From Artocarpus heterophyllus (lineage: Eukaryota; Streptophyta; Magnoliopsida; Rosales; Moraceae): a DNA stretch of 64,000 nucleotides. The notes beneath the pieces are model-generated. The model did no database searches, had not been told where the DNA came from, and saw nothing but the letters and a program-made list of their open reading frames with translations. A program made the translations under genes and the position numbers. The number at the start of each line of letters is the position of its first letter. The first letter of the stretch is position 1. The DNA lies in the NCBI GenBank assembly GCA_025403435.1, contig CM046330.1:14530239-14594238 (forward strand). The letters run 5' to 3'. Shown here in pieces: positions 37,044-48,250 of the stretch.

Positions 37044-39432
37044 TGTAACGCCCCTATATGGGGGTTAACAGTTTTTAATGAGATAAAATAAAAATAAATA
37101 ATAAAAGTAAAACCTTAAAAATAAAATTTACCCGGGACTTAAATGAAAATTCTCAACTCAAAAATAAAAATATAAACGATAAATAAACCACAGTTTTAAT
37201 GTAGCACCTTAAATTTAATAATATAAACTGTTGTCATCATCATTTTAACCCTCAACACATTGTAATACAGTCACAGAAAGTAACAATTGATGCTTACATT
37301 ATCATGAAGAACATTCTTTACAATTGAGCAGTCCCAATGTAATATAGCTACATCACTTCCTCAACTATATTTCTCGTAGCCACCTCACACTTAGTGAGTC
37401 CTGAAAAGATATAAACATAAGGGAATGAGCAACACTATGCTCAGTAGAGAAAGCCATTACTCACCTCTATCATTACCACATTAAAATCTGCATGGTTAGT
37501 AAGTTACATCATATTCCAGATTATGAGGTTTATTATGATCACATCTTATGGATACCGTAGTTAATCGTTACCAAGTGTCATAATTACACATTTATACAAA
37601 TATTACCAATCATCATTGTTCCTAGGTATCCATGTTAAATTGAGTATCACTCAACTCATCGAAACCCAAATGGGCGCACTTGATCACCCTATAAACATTC
37701 CAAGGGTGTTCCGGTGAGGGGACATCAAGCCCCGAGTCCTCACCAAATCAATTCCTGTACAGTGTGTTCTGGGACTTTCAACCCAAGGAAGCGTCATCAC
37801 CTTCCCCCTATTTTACCTTTTTGGGTATTCATGCCCAAGGACGTAACCGTCGCCCTCTTCATGTCTTACAATTTCTCTATATTGAATCATTATCAATAGA
37901 GTTAGTTTTCCTAACCATGCTTCTCAATTTATAACATGTGTCAATTCATTATGTTCCTCGCCGTACAATACAAGACGAGTCCATGTCATAGTTTCATATG
38001 TGATACTCATATAATATCAGTTCAACATAGATATATATATATTGCGGCAAAACAATCAATTTTAATTCTATAAAAACCTCAGAAAAGATGAGTAATAGAA
38101 TCCCTACCTTTCAAGCTTATCAACAGTCTCTTAATCCTGGAATCAATTAACGTTAGCTCCATACTCCCTTGATCTTGAACTCCAAGCAAAACAGATCCAG
38201 TTGTATCTCGCTGTATCTACGAAGCATCCTCTGTAGTGCTCCTTGAGCGACTATGAATGGCTAGGAATGCTTCCTGGAGATCATACATTCTTGAAAACGT
38301 CATTCTGGACTCCGATACTGCTGTTTGAATCGCCTCGATTCGCGTGCAGTCGGTACCGGATGATTTTCATCGGAGTGGAATTTACTCAAACGGAGGTCAC
38401 CATTGCATCCAGAGCATCGAAACGAGTCAGGAGGCGGTCTCGGATCTTCGATCGGAGGTCCGGATCACAAAATTCCAATTTAGCCTTTGACTGGCCGTTG
38501 ACCGGCGTTGACCACCGTTGACCGGCGTTGACCGACTTTGACCGTCGTTGACCGGCGTCAATCGGGGTCCGTTGGCAGCTGGGCTCGGGCCTACCCCCCC
38601 TAAATCGACCCTTCTGAGTCCAATGGCGGGGTCAATTTCACCCAATTCTGCCTCTAACATAGCGGGTCGTGAAGTACAACGTCGGTAGAAATGGATGAGC
38701 TCCGATCTTGATTCTCCGACGATGGAAACCTGAAATTGGCTGAGGGCTTTTGCTACCCATCATCCTATGAGCATTTCCCCTCATCCAATTTGAAGAAACG
38801 TGGCTGGGAAGAGCCAAAACGGAGACTCCCGCGGCGGTTGACGGCGGCGTTGGCCGTTCTCCGGCGAAACCGGCTCCTTCCGTGCAATTGATCGAGGGGT
38901 TTTACTCCCCTTGATCCTCTGAACTCATTGGGAGGGGTGGTGTCAATCACCTCCTCCGGCAAGGCGGAGTTCCACCATGGGGGCGGCGGTGCACGGCGGC
39001 AATAGGCGGGCGGAGCAATCCGGCGGTTGTTGAGCTGCCACCAAGGGTGGGTTTTGTTCCTCTCATCACGGTGGTCGTGTAGGAACAAGAATCACGTCGA
39101 TCGGTCGTCGGACGGCGAAGATATCTCGTCGGAAAGAAATGGGTTTTGCCGCCACTTTAGGCGGCGCGTGTGGTCTCCTCCGGCGGTGTTTTGGGCGGCG
39201 CGGCACCTCGTTGGACTCAGCTCGTCGAGAGCTTTCCATTGGTGCAAGAGGTGTCGAAAACGGATGCCGAAATCTCAAACGATCTTTGAGGAGAGAGAGA
39301 GAATTTTTTAGATAGAGAAAGTAGAGAGAGAGAGTTTCGAATTATGAGAGATTTTCTGATTTTTTTTTTATATATATACTAGGTAATTAATCTAATTACC
39401 TTAATACCCTTAGGAGAATAACGGGTGTCACA
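37044..39432 (-). repeat. 5' LTR of copy B
   Basis: This LTR is 2389 bp, B-type, and nearly identical to 30301-32690. Its U3 (about 38168-39375) would drive the element. Differences from the partner LTR are scattered substitutions and small changes in a GA repeat near 39290-39335. Confidence 0.93.
38487..38553. promoter_or_regulatory. Phased W-box array in copy B 5' LTR U3
   Basis: TTGACY cores start at 38487, 38498, 38508, 38518, 38528, 38538 and 38548, the same seven cores as in the other LTR, the last six at exact 10-bp spacing. This array lies upstream of the transcribed interior and is the one that could matter for expression of copy B. Confidence 0.7.
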
Positions 39433-39778
39433 GGTATCTACGTGATATAGGTATTTTGGCCTACACAATTATTTAATTCAAACAACTGAATTAATATGTG
39501 AAATTTTCTAACATCTTAAAATAGTATTCATGACATTTGCTACCAATAATATATAAAATCTCAATCTTTTGCAATTTCCTCTAGATTTACTAAATTTGAT
39601 CATATGACAAAGTTTGATAAGTTTTAGGTTTTGGGATAAAAACGTTAAATCTTTAATTTATATTTATTTACTAGCTTTTCAAAAAAAAAATTTTAAGCCT
39701 AAAAATACTATTTTATTGTATGGAATCGATGTTGGTCAAGTATAAATGTCTTATAATTAGAGGCTACTAGGGAGACAC
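39433..39778. other. AT-rich spacer between copy B and the next solo LTR
   Basis: About 350 bases with no gene signal. It begins with the ggtat target duplication of copy B. Confidence 0.5.
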
Positions 39779-41510
39779 TGTAACGCCTTAACCCCGATGG
39801 GGCCCACTTGACGGTGCCCTTGCCATAGTTGGGTCTTACACTCATTATTCATACATGTTGTCTCTTGTGGGCACCTAGTGGCCCTCATGGATTTATTCGC
39901 GTCCCACGACACTTGAATCCAAGTACTCCCTCCTTATAAGGTTCTTAAGTCAAATGTTGGTACCAATTGACTTTCAAAATCAACTGGTGGGAGCCGAAGT
40001 TTCAACATCACTAACCACCAAAGCCATCCTACGCGCCCTTGTAGGTGGTCGGACTTCGGCGAATCTTGGGTTTCATGATTCCAACCTTCAATCGTCGATC
40101 TAATACCAGCACCGGATTCGTTTTGATGTTTAAACATGATGGTGTCCTTTGTTCGAGCTAATTCTACTCCGTTGAAAATCATCTGATACCCACTGCATGT
40201 AGATCGAGGCGAGGTGGATCGGAGTAACAGAGTCTTGAATGACATTTCCAACAATAGGCAATCTCCAAAGAGGATTCTTAGCCATCCACGGTCATTGTAG
40301 GACAATTCTCAAGGATGCTTTATGACTGTAGAAACAACGAGATCCAACTAAAACCGCTTAGCTTAGAATCCAAGTAAATAGGAACCTCGCCTATCGTATG
40401 AACAATTTAAAAGTAAATTGTTTTACATGTTTTCATAAAAATTATGAAATGTATGTTCAATGATTTGTCACGCCATGTTATATTATGATGTGTTGTTATG
40501 TTATGTTATGTTATGACACAACATACTATGTTATGCGAAGTCATGTTGTGTCACGCAGTTATGATATGATTATGATTTATTATGTTTATGTCATACCATG
40601 TCATGTTATATTGTGATTATGTCATAATTAGTATATGATGCATGCAGTAATAAATTGTATTGCTTAACAAATAAGACATGACAAGTTAAGGGTGTCGTAC
40701 CAACCTCTCGACCTACGGGGAGGTATTATGTTAAGTTAATTTTTAGTTTGATCTCGGTATTATTAGGAACCTCACGAACCCTAACATCCTAAGGATCGTG
40801 CTCAACTGGTTCGAAATCCCAGGCCCGTTTAGTATGATAAGTTAAGTTTCAAATAATTAAGCATAAAACAAGTCGTTAAGCAAGCATAAAATGTTCATGC
40901 ATGTTTTATTAAATGTTTTTCAATTATATTTTGCGAGTTTAACTTCCTACTTGCTGAACAAAGCTTATTTAAGTATGTTCATGTTGTAAGTAAGAAACTT
41001 GTCCATGACACTTAATGGACAATAGTAGCTGGCAGACGAATGGTGGAGATGGAATGGATATCGCTCACGAAAATTGGAAATTCTGCATTATTATTTTATT
41101 AAAGTATGTACTTATGAATAATTAAATGATATTACGCAAGTATGTTTTAGAAACCAAGGTTGTAATCATACAACATTAGTTTAAAAAGTTTATGATTTTT
41201 TTTTTAAATTAAGAAAGGATTTAAAATAAATAGTTTTAAATAATTATTTTATGATTAAAAGAATAAGTTTTATGAAATTATTTTATTACATATTATGAAA
41301 TTATTATTATGTTGAATGTAATAATTATTATTACATTATTATCACGCATTAAGAAATTAGTATTTTTTTTGAAAAGAAATACATTAAGAAATTATTATCA
41401 AGATTTCGTTTTAGAAAAAAATTATTATGCAATTTATATACTTAATCTTAAAATATGTTTAAATTTAGATTATGTAGTTAAGTAACGGCCACGTAAGTAG
41501 GGCTGTTACA
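39779..41510 (+). mobile_element. Solo LTR related to the LOG element family
   Basis: It starts TGTAACGCC, ends GGCTGTTACA and is 1732 bp. The flanks gacac (39774-39778) and ggcac (41511-41515) are a target duplication with one mismatch, as expected of an older insertion. Bases about 40050-40310 match, reversed and diverged, the copy B U3, which sets plus orientation. The final 40 bases are the reverse complement of the left end of the 13568 solo LTR. A ttatg-rich stretch lies at about 40480-40620. Confidence 0.75.
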
Positions 41511-42479
41511 GGCACCACCTCTCGTCCTCTAGTTACTTTTGGACACTCTAGATTAGGACTTCCAAGCAACCAATGCCGTTTTGTCTCTTTGTTGGTGCTT
41601 CCTTGGTTGTCAGTTGAATACCGATAAACATACAGAGACCAGATTCTGTAAATACAAAGAAATTAAGTCCACGTGTCAAAGTGATTCATTGGTTATCCTA
41701 TGTAATTTAAAGTTGAATACTATTTCATATTCCCCTTCAATATTTCACTCAAAACACATTGGAGCTATAAAGTATTTGATCAATTTTTTTTTTTCATAAT
41801 TTTAATAAAATTTGATTTATCTTGTAAATTTTCAGAGAGTGCTTGAATAAAATTTCCAAGAATACTGAAATGGGATTTCCATGATTACAAATGCTAAAAT
41901 GGAACTTCCAATTCTATTATTTTGTGTAATTTTACACAATAATTAATATATATATACACACACACACACTAAAAACTTATACACTAAAAACTCTGGATTT
42001 TCATTCTACAATTTTAGTCCATTGCCTGTTAATCGTGGTTCTTGCTCTTTAACAACATAACATGCCTACTTATAGTAATTGTAATAAGAAGAGATATTAG
42101 TTTATACGATGTGGTACTTGTCTGTAATGACTAGAAAAAACATCATTAATAAAACCTACTATTTAATTGGGTTTAATTAATGAATTTACTCTTAAAATTG
42201 TAACTTTTGTAAAATTATGATAATATGTAAATAAGCAGTATTAATTGAATATTACACTGTGAATGTGATGCCATGTTGGATATTTTTAATACAAATTTTA
42301 TGAGTTTAATTACTCAAAAATTTATAAATAATATTCATAAAATAAATTTTATATCACAATTAATTACAAAATTATGATACAAACAAATGGGCACTTAGAA
42401 TATGAGTAAGACATAAAGTCCACCGAAACCCAACCTAGTGTAAAAAGGAGGCCGACACAGTACAAGTATATTGTTAAGT
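41511..42479. other. AT-rich intergenic DNA
   Basis: No gene or clear repeat boundary was found. There is a short CA/TA run near 41950-41970. Confidence 0.4.
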
Positions 42480-44746
42480 GAAAATGCAGATATGAAAAAT
42501 GTTACGTTTGGCCTTCAAAAGTAAACTAAAGGCCAGTAAAATAGTTTACACAGTCTAAGGTTACGAGTTTGCACTGATTTGACCATGGTAGTGTTGGAAA
42601 AATACTGAGTGGTGAAAAATTATATAGTGTAAATTTTTTTTGGGCCACTAAGTGGACACCCAATAAAATCCTATTGGGCCCCCACATCACAAAAAGTGGC
42701 CTAATCACAATTTGCCATCTAGCAAGCCCATTAAATTGTTGATGAGTCACCATAGTTAAGATAAGCTTGAATTAATTATGAAACAAGCCAAAATCACTCT
42801 TATTTTCTTCCTCACCCACTCGGCAGCCCTTGGAGAACCATTCAAGAAAATTTTTCCAAACTCAAAATCTTGCACAAATTGACCCCAACCAAATTCAAGA
42901 AGCATAGGTTAAAGGATTTCTTCAAAATTGAGGTAAAACCTAGACTTTTTTCAAGTTTTCTTAAGGTTTTTCATGGGTTAAGGAGGGATTTGATTCAAGG
43001 TGATTTTTACATGAAAAATGCTTCGGAAATAGCTTCAAAGGAGTCCTTGGAAGGCCTGAGGCACAAAATCTCTATTTGGGTAAGTTTTAAACCCTTAAAC
43101 TTGAATTTATGTATTTTTTGTTTTGATCTTTATTATTTCTAAAGCATGTGATGTTTTTAGGCAAAGTTTTGATTATATTCCATGAGTATGTGACTTATAA
43201 TATGATGGTATTGTCAAAATTATGGGTTGTTGATGCAAAACCGTAGTTTATGCAAAGTATGTTATTTTTGTAATTTTATGGTTAAGTTTTGCAAAAATGG
43301 TATTTTGGTATAGAAAAGGTTTGGACAAGGGGTGAATCTGTTTATGCAGTGGCTAGAAGGTAGTTTTAAAATGGATTTTTACAAAAATAGCCTAAGGACT
43401 AAATTGAAAGAAAAAGCTTTCCCTCGGCAGATTTAAAAAAAATGCCCAAAAACACCCCCAAACAGTGAGAATTTAAGAAAAGTTAAAACATAAAAGTTGT
43501 AGATCTCGATGAAAAGTTAAAACATGAAAGTTGCCCATATAACCAGAACCGCTTCAGAATGTTTCAAAAGGGAAAAAGTAATGATTAGAAAGATTCCCGC
43601 TTTTTGTTAGAAACGATAAGGTAAAGTTAGATAGAAATAAGAAAAACCAGTGGTTTCTAGAGTTGTATATAGTTATGCAACTTAGTTCATTAATTAACGA
43701 TCACTTTGTGTTGAAACATAGTGCATATTGGCTAATGGCTTTGAAATTAGCCTACAGGATCCTAGAAGTTTAAGACAGAGGAAAATCAAGGTTGAATTAC
43801 CCGACGTTCGAATCAAGTAAGTACCCATCCTACCTACAGTATGGAATCATAGGTATAGAGTGTGACATGTGAATATGTATACCTGTGTATATAACAAAGT
43901 GTATACCTGTGTGTATGCTATGATATGAGTATCTATAAGTATGTTGGTGTATACCTGTGTCTATATTATATGGTATACTGGTGTGTATGTTAACCTATAC
44001 CTGTAAGTATAAAAGTATGTACCAGTGTGTCTATTTCGTACAAGAGTATTTATGTATGGTGTATAACATGCATTTGTCACTTCATGCATGGTATGTTAAC
44101 CATAATAATTGAGCTGGTAATTATGTCACCAGAAATTAAGAAAGGTGTCATACCGACTCCTGACTCAAGAGGAGTTCAAGGATATAGTATGGTCATGGTG
44201 TTACATAGACCTAAGTGCGCAATGGTACAAACACTTGGGCCATAGTTAAAGATAAGAAATGAAAATGATAAAGAAGGTTTATAAGAAAGCATAAATGGTT
44301 CATGCATTTTATTGAATGTGCATGTGGGTAATATGGGACTTACTGGGCGTAAGCTCATTAAGTATTTCATGCTGTAGGTATTTCTACTAAAAGGTCAGAA
44401 CCAAGTCACTGATGAGCTGGCAGAGGGTAATGAGTAATGAGCAGAATGGGTATGGATGCTGTCACAGTTACGTTTCTACTACTGTATATTTTAAACTTGT
44501 TTTCTTTGAATGTGCTATGTAAGAGCTGAACATATTTAGGTATATCAAAACCTTTCTCGAGAATATTTAGCAACAATATTGAAAAAGGGAGTGTGTTATG
44601 TAAATATATGTATCTGTTTACACCTGATGAGTTGCTAAACTTCACATGAATGACTTGTCTTTTAAAAAAAAAAAATCTGAGTTTTACACCTATACGTAAG
44701 TATGAAAAAAGTCTTTCACAGCCTGCAAAAAAGGCGGGTTGTGACA
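42480..44746 (+). repeat. Probable LTR remnant with defined 3' end only
   Basis: The 3' end ggcgggttgtgaca at about 44733-44746 and the segment ttactgggcgtaagctcatt (near 44340) fit the pattern of the other LTRs in the window. Bases 43850-44050 repeat gtatacctgtgtgtat-like units. The 5' boundary and a target duplication could not be fixed, so the start given is approximate. The 90-codon frame at 42870-43142 is unrecognised. Confidence 0.4.
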
Positions 44747-45047
44747 TTGTTAGAGTTGGTTGGCATATGAAACTACAAAATAAACAGCCTAATACTCGCC
44801 TTAGAGACGTTCACAAAATAAGGCCTACAGTTTCACCTTAGGGATGCTTATGATTGTGAAAGAGTTACAACAAGTTTGGATTACTAATTCGAACTAAAAA
44901 TATTGTAGCAATTAGAAAACACTAAATCATCTCAATTGAGCCAAAATAGTGACTCCAAACGGGTTATACAATTAGTTTAGTTAGGATGCATTTGACTAAC
45001 AATTACCTAAACGCAATTGTTCTTGTTCTGAATATCTTTGCTTGTGT
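44747..45047. other. Left flank of the copia element
   Basis: This is a 300-base stretch with no recognised feature. Confidence 0.4.
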
Positions 45048-45492
45048 TGCTACAGTTGGCAAATAATTAGGTTCTCAATGTCTGATGTGTCAACATTAGA
45101 TAGGGTGGAGGTTTATTTTGATTGAGTGACATGTATTCATTGGATTGGGTAGCTTGTATAAGGCCACTCTTATAAGGCCAATTAAGGAAGATATAAATAT
45201 ATATGAGAGGATGAGAAAAATATATACGTTTTCCATTAAGAAAGGAGAGTCTTCTTCCTAGAAAGAGAAAAGAGAGCTCTAAGAGAACTTTGTAAAAGGC
45301 AAAGAGTATGCAATTTTTCCATTAGTGAAGCTTAATGAAAGTTGTGATGAGTTTCCCAAGAAGATGTATATCAAATTGATCGAACCTCTATAAATTTTGT
45401 GTCTCCTCTTTTGTGGTTGTGTTCTTATTGTTTCTTGAGTGCTCTTCCTGAGTTTTCTGTGCTTATACCTAGGATTGGCTCCTACTTTCACA
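45048..45492 (+). repeat. 5' LTR of the copia element
   Basis: It begins tgctacagttgg, ends ctttcaca and is about 445 bp. Its first half matches 60694-60930. The primer-binding site follows within 3 bases. Confidence 0.75.
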
Positions 45493-45495
45493 AAT

Positions 45496-45509
45496 TGGCA
45501 TCAGAGCCA
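45496..45509 (+). other. Primer-binding site of the copia element
   Basis: tggcatcagagcca is a one-base variant of the initiator Met tRNA complement and is common in plant copia elements. Confidence 0.85.
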
Positions 45510-45934
45510 GAATTCTTGATCAGAATGGGTACAGCAAAGTTCGACATTGAAAAATTCACACGGAAAAATGACTTTGGACTCTAGAGATTGAAGATGAGGG
45601 CTTTGCTGGTTTAACAAGGTTTGGAAGATGCTCTCGCTGGTGACAACAATCTGCCGACGTCGCTAACTGAAAAAAAAGAAGGAAAGATCTCCTCTCAAAG
45701 GCCCACAGTGCTTTGATTTTTTGCCTTGGAGACAAGGTGCTGAGAGAAATGTCGAAAGAAAAGAGCGCTATAGCAATTTGGGCGAAATTGGAAAGTTTGT
45801 ACATGACTAAATCTCTAGCAAATCGTCTCTTTCTGAAACAGAGATTATATGCCTTCAGAATGCCACCAGGGAAATCTGTTGAAGACCATCTAGATGACTT
45901 CAACAAGACCATATTGGATCTTGAAAATATAGAC

Positions 45935-47926
45935 TGTTGGAAACAAAGTGCGCAGCGGAATTTTTAAAATTTTTCATCAGAGTATTTTCTAAAACACAAG
46001 TTTGACATGTTATATGTATAAATTAAACAGATCTTACTAACCTCAGTGTGCCGAAGAACCTCCGCGACCTGTGTAGAGAAGTAACGTTCCAGAAGAGCCT
46101 CAACCAACTGGTCTTCTTTGCTATTCTCTATCCACAACCGGAGTGAGTGTGGGCTCACACGTACAGCTCTTCCACCGGTGACTCTCCTTCCAACCAATAG
46201 AGAGAACCCAAAGCTAGTGTTCGTGATTTGTGAACAAAAGCTCTCAGGGAGTTTTCAGATGCTCACTAGAAGAGTATCACTCTTAATCTCTCAAATTGAT
46301 CTGAGTAAATCATTAGACTCACTCCCTTTTTTATACCTATTGGTCCTAGGGTCAGTCCATATCAGATTTGGTCTCAAAAAATCAAAACAGAATCAAGTTC
46401 GGATCAATATCTGATAAGATACGCGTGAAAACGCGTAATCTTATGTGCGCTGATAGGCAGGCCGAACAGGCCAGTTCGGCAGGCCGAACTGTCGAGAAAA
46501 AATCTCCACGAATCTTTTATTTTCCACCCGAGATTCTAAAGGATAAAGTCTCAGTTTTGATTCAAATAGCCCAATAGAAAAGATATCTGATCAAAACAAA
46601 CTTTATCAAGATAATCTCTAAGAAAATAAATCAATTCACAATAATTCTACAAGTTTATCTTGTTCTAATTGTCCAAAATTAAAACAACCGATAAACAGAC
46701 AAGAATTATCCGAACGCAATAATTCAACAAGTTCATCTTGAACTAATTTTCTTACAAAATTAATTCAACCAATAAACAGACATGAATTATTTGATTCTTA
46801 TAAATTTTAAACCAATCTGATAAATCTGACATAAGTCACCAATTATTGAAAAAGCACGTCGTGTCGTTACATGACTTTGTGAGCTAGCAAAGGGGACCAA
46901 AATGGACCTATAAAGTTTAAGCTCATGATAATTATGAAACCCAATATCCCAGATATACATTTCACAATCATCAACTCCAACGCTACTCCATTAAAAGCTT
47001 GGAGCTGCACTCTCGAACTTTATAGAATTACGTAGCTCGTGTAGCTAAGTCTCCATGACATATCATAGTGTATTGCATCCCCATATGATCATCCATAATC
47101 AGCTTAAGGACAAGTTCTGTCTTACTTTCTCGATTATTTTTATCTTACGTTTCATTGTCTCACCATTAGAAAAATTACCATCCAAAGATAGTATACAATT
47201 CGGTTACACCTATGTATCCAAAAAGTTGAGCGCTCCAGTTTTCCAATTACAGGACAACGCATATAAGAGGATATCATTACTCCTAAAGAGGAGCTATGGA
47301 TTCTATATCCATGAATAACAAGTCTACACTATCAAGAGTCATGCCTCCAACGTACCGGCATGCATGCCACTATAGAGATGTGGGAGTCACCTATTTGTAC
47401 ATCAAAAGACACAAGTCGAGACAACGGGCCCATTATTTATCTCAGGATTAAGATACAATACAAATGATTGTCTAAAGTGAATCGATTTGCCAAGACAGAA
47501 TTATTAATCCAAATCAATTCACTTTATGTCCCGATCCAACACATCGTCACTTATGACAACGCGCCAATGTTTCTATTCACGGAGTCCAACTCCGATGGCA
47601 AAGACAAACCATCTCCCAAAAGGGATATAGACAACATAACAATCTTTACATGAATAAAGCGCCCAACTTTATTCCCTCGATTGCGGATCATATATTTTAG
47701 ACCATCACCTTAAGAGTCGTGTCTACCGCATAATCATCTCATCATATGCCCAACTCTTAAGGTTTAGACTGACAGTCTCATACTACTGTTTGCTTATCAT
47801 ACATTCAACGAATATGAACGTAAAGAGGACAATATTTGGTATATATAAATAAATAAATTCTTTATTGATAAAAATGTCTCTAAAAACGTATTACATTTTT
47901 ACTCCTTAGAGCATACATGTCTAACA
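45935..47926. mobile_element. Solo LTR inside the copia gag
   Basis: It is 1992 bp, starts TGTTGGAAAC and ends GTCTAACA, with the perfect target duplication tagac at 45930-45934 and 47927-47931. It splits the gag reading text exactly. The short ORFs inside it are not recognised. Its family differs from the LOG elements. Confidence 0.88.
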
Positions 47927-48091
47927 TAGACATCAAGCTGGAAGATAAAGATCAAGCCCTTCTCTTGTTAAGATCCCTTCCATATACGTATGAGAATTTT
48001 AAAGATACAATGCTTTATGGCCGAGAATCTCTAACGCTGGAAGAGGTACAATTTGTAATTATGTCTAAAGAATTGAACAAGAAAACTAATG

Positions 48092-48250
48092 GGTTGTTTG
48101 ATATTGTTTTTAAAATAGGCGAAAATGTTTTTGTTTTAGAAAATGAGAATTTTTGGAGAATTATGCTAAGAGTGTTTTTAAATTTTTTGCCTCAAAAAGT
48201 GTGTGAAAATATTTTTAAAAATTATGAGAACAAAAACAAACGAGGTCTAA
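48092..48250. mobile_element. MITE-like repeat inside the copia gag
   Basis: It is a reversed relative of 27560-27716. The left end is gggttgtttgatattg and the right end aaacaaacgaggtc. It replaces gag coding text with AT-rich sequence. The boundaries are good to within a few bases only. Confidence 0.55.

Larger units (their letters stand above)
30301..39432 (-). mobile_element. LOG-carrying non-autonomous LTR retrotransposon, copy B
   Basis: This complete 9132-bp element in inverse orientation is flanked by the perfect target duplication ggtat (30296-30300 and 39433-39437). It carries the same interior and two intact ORFs as copies A and C, but its LTRs have an unrelated U3. The shared parts are the outermost bases (about 32637-32690 and 39376-39432) and the R/U5 half (30301-31431 and 37044-38167). 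Its LTR pair differs at roughly 13 positions in 2.39 kb by eye. Its leader holds a 122-bp insertion that A and C lack. Confidence 0.94.

Noticed and set aside
40808..40820. T-arm-like ggttcgaaatccc
   Set aside because: No acceptor stem, D arm or anticodon arm fits around it, and it lies in a solo LTR.
47055..47653. Short open frames inside the solo LTR at 45935-47926
   Set aside because: They lie within an LTR defined by exact target duplications, and none resembles a known protein.
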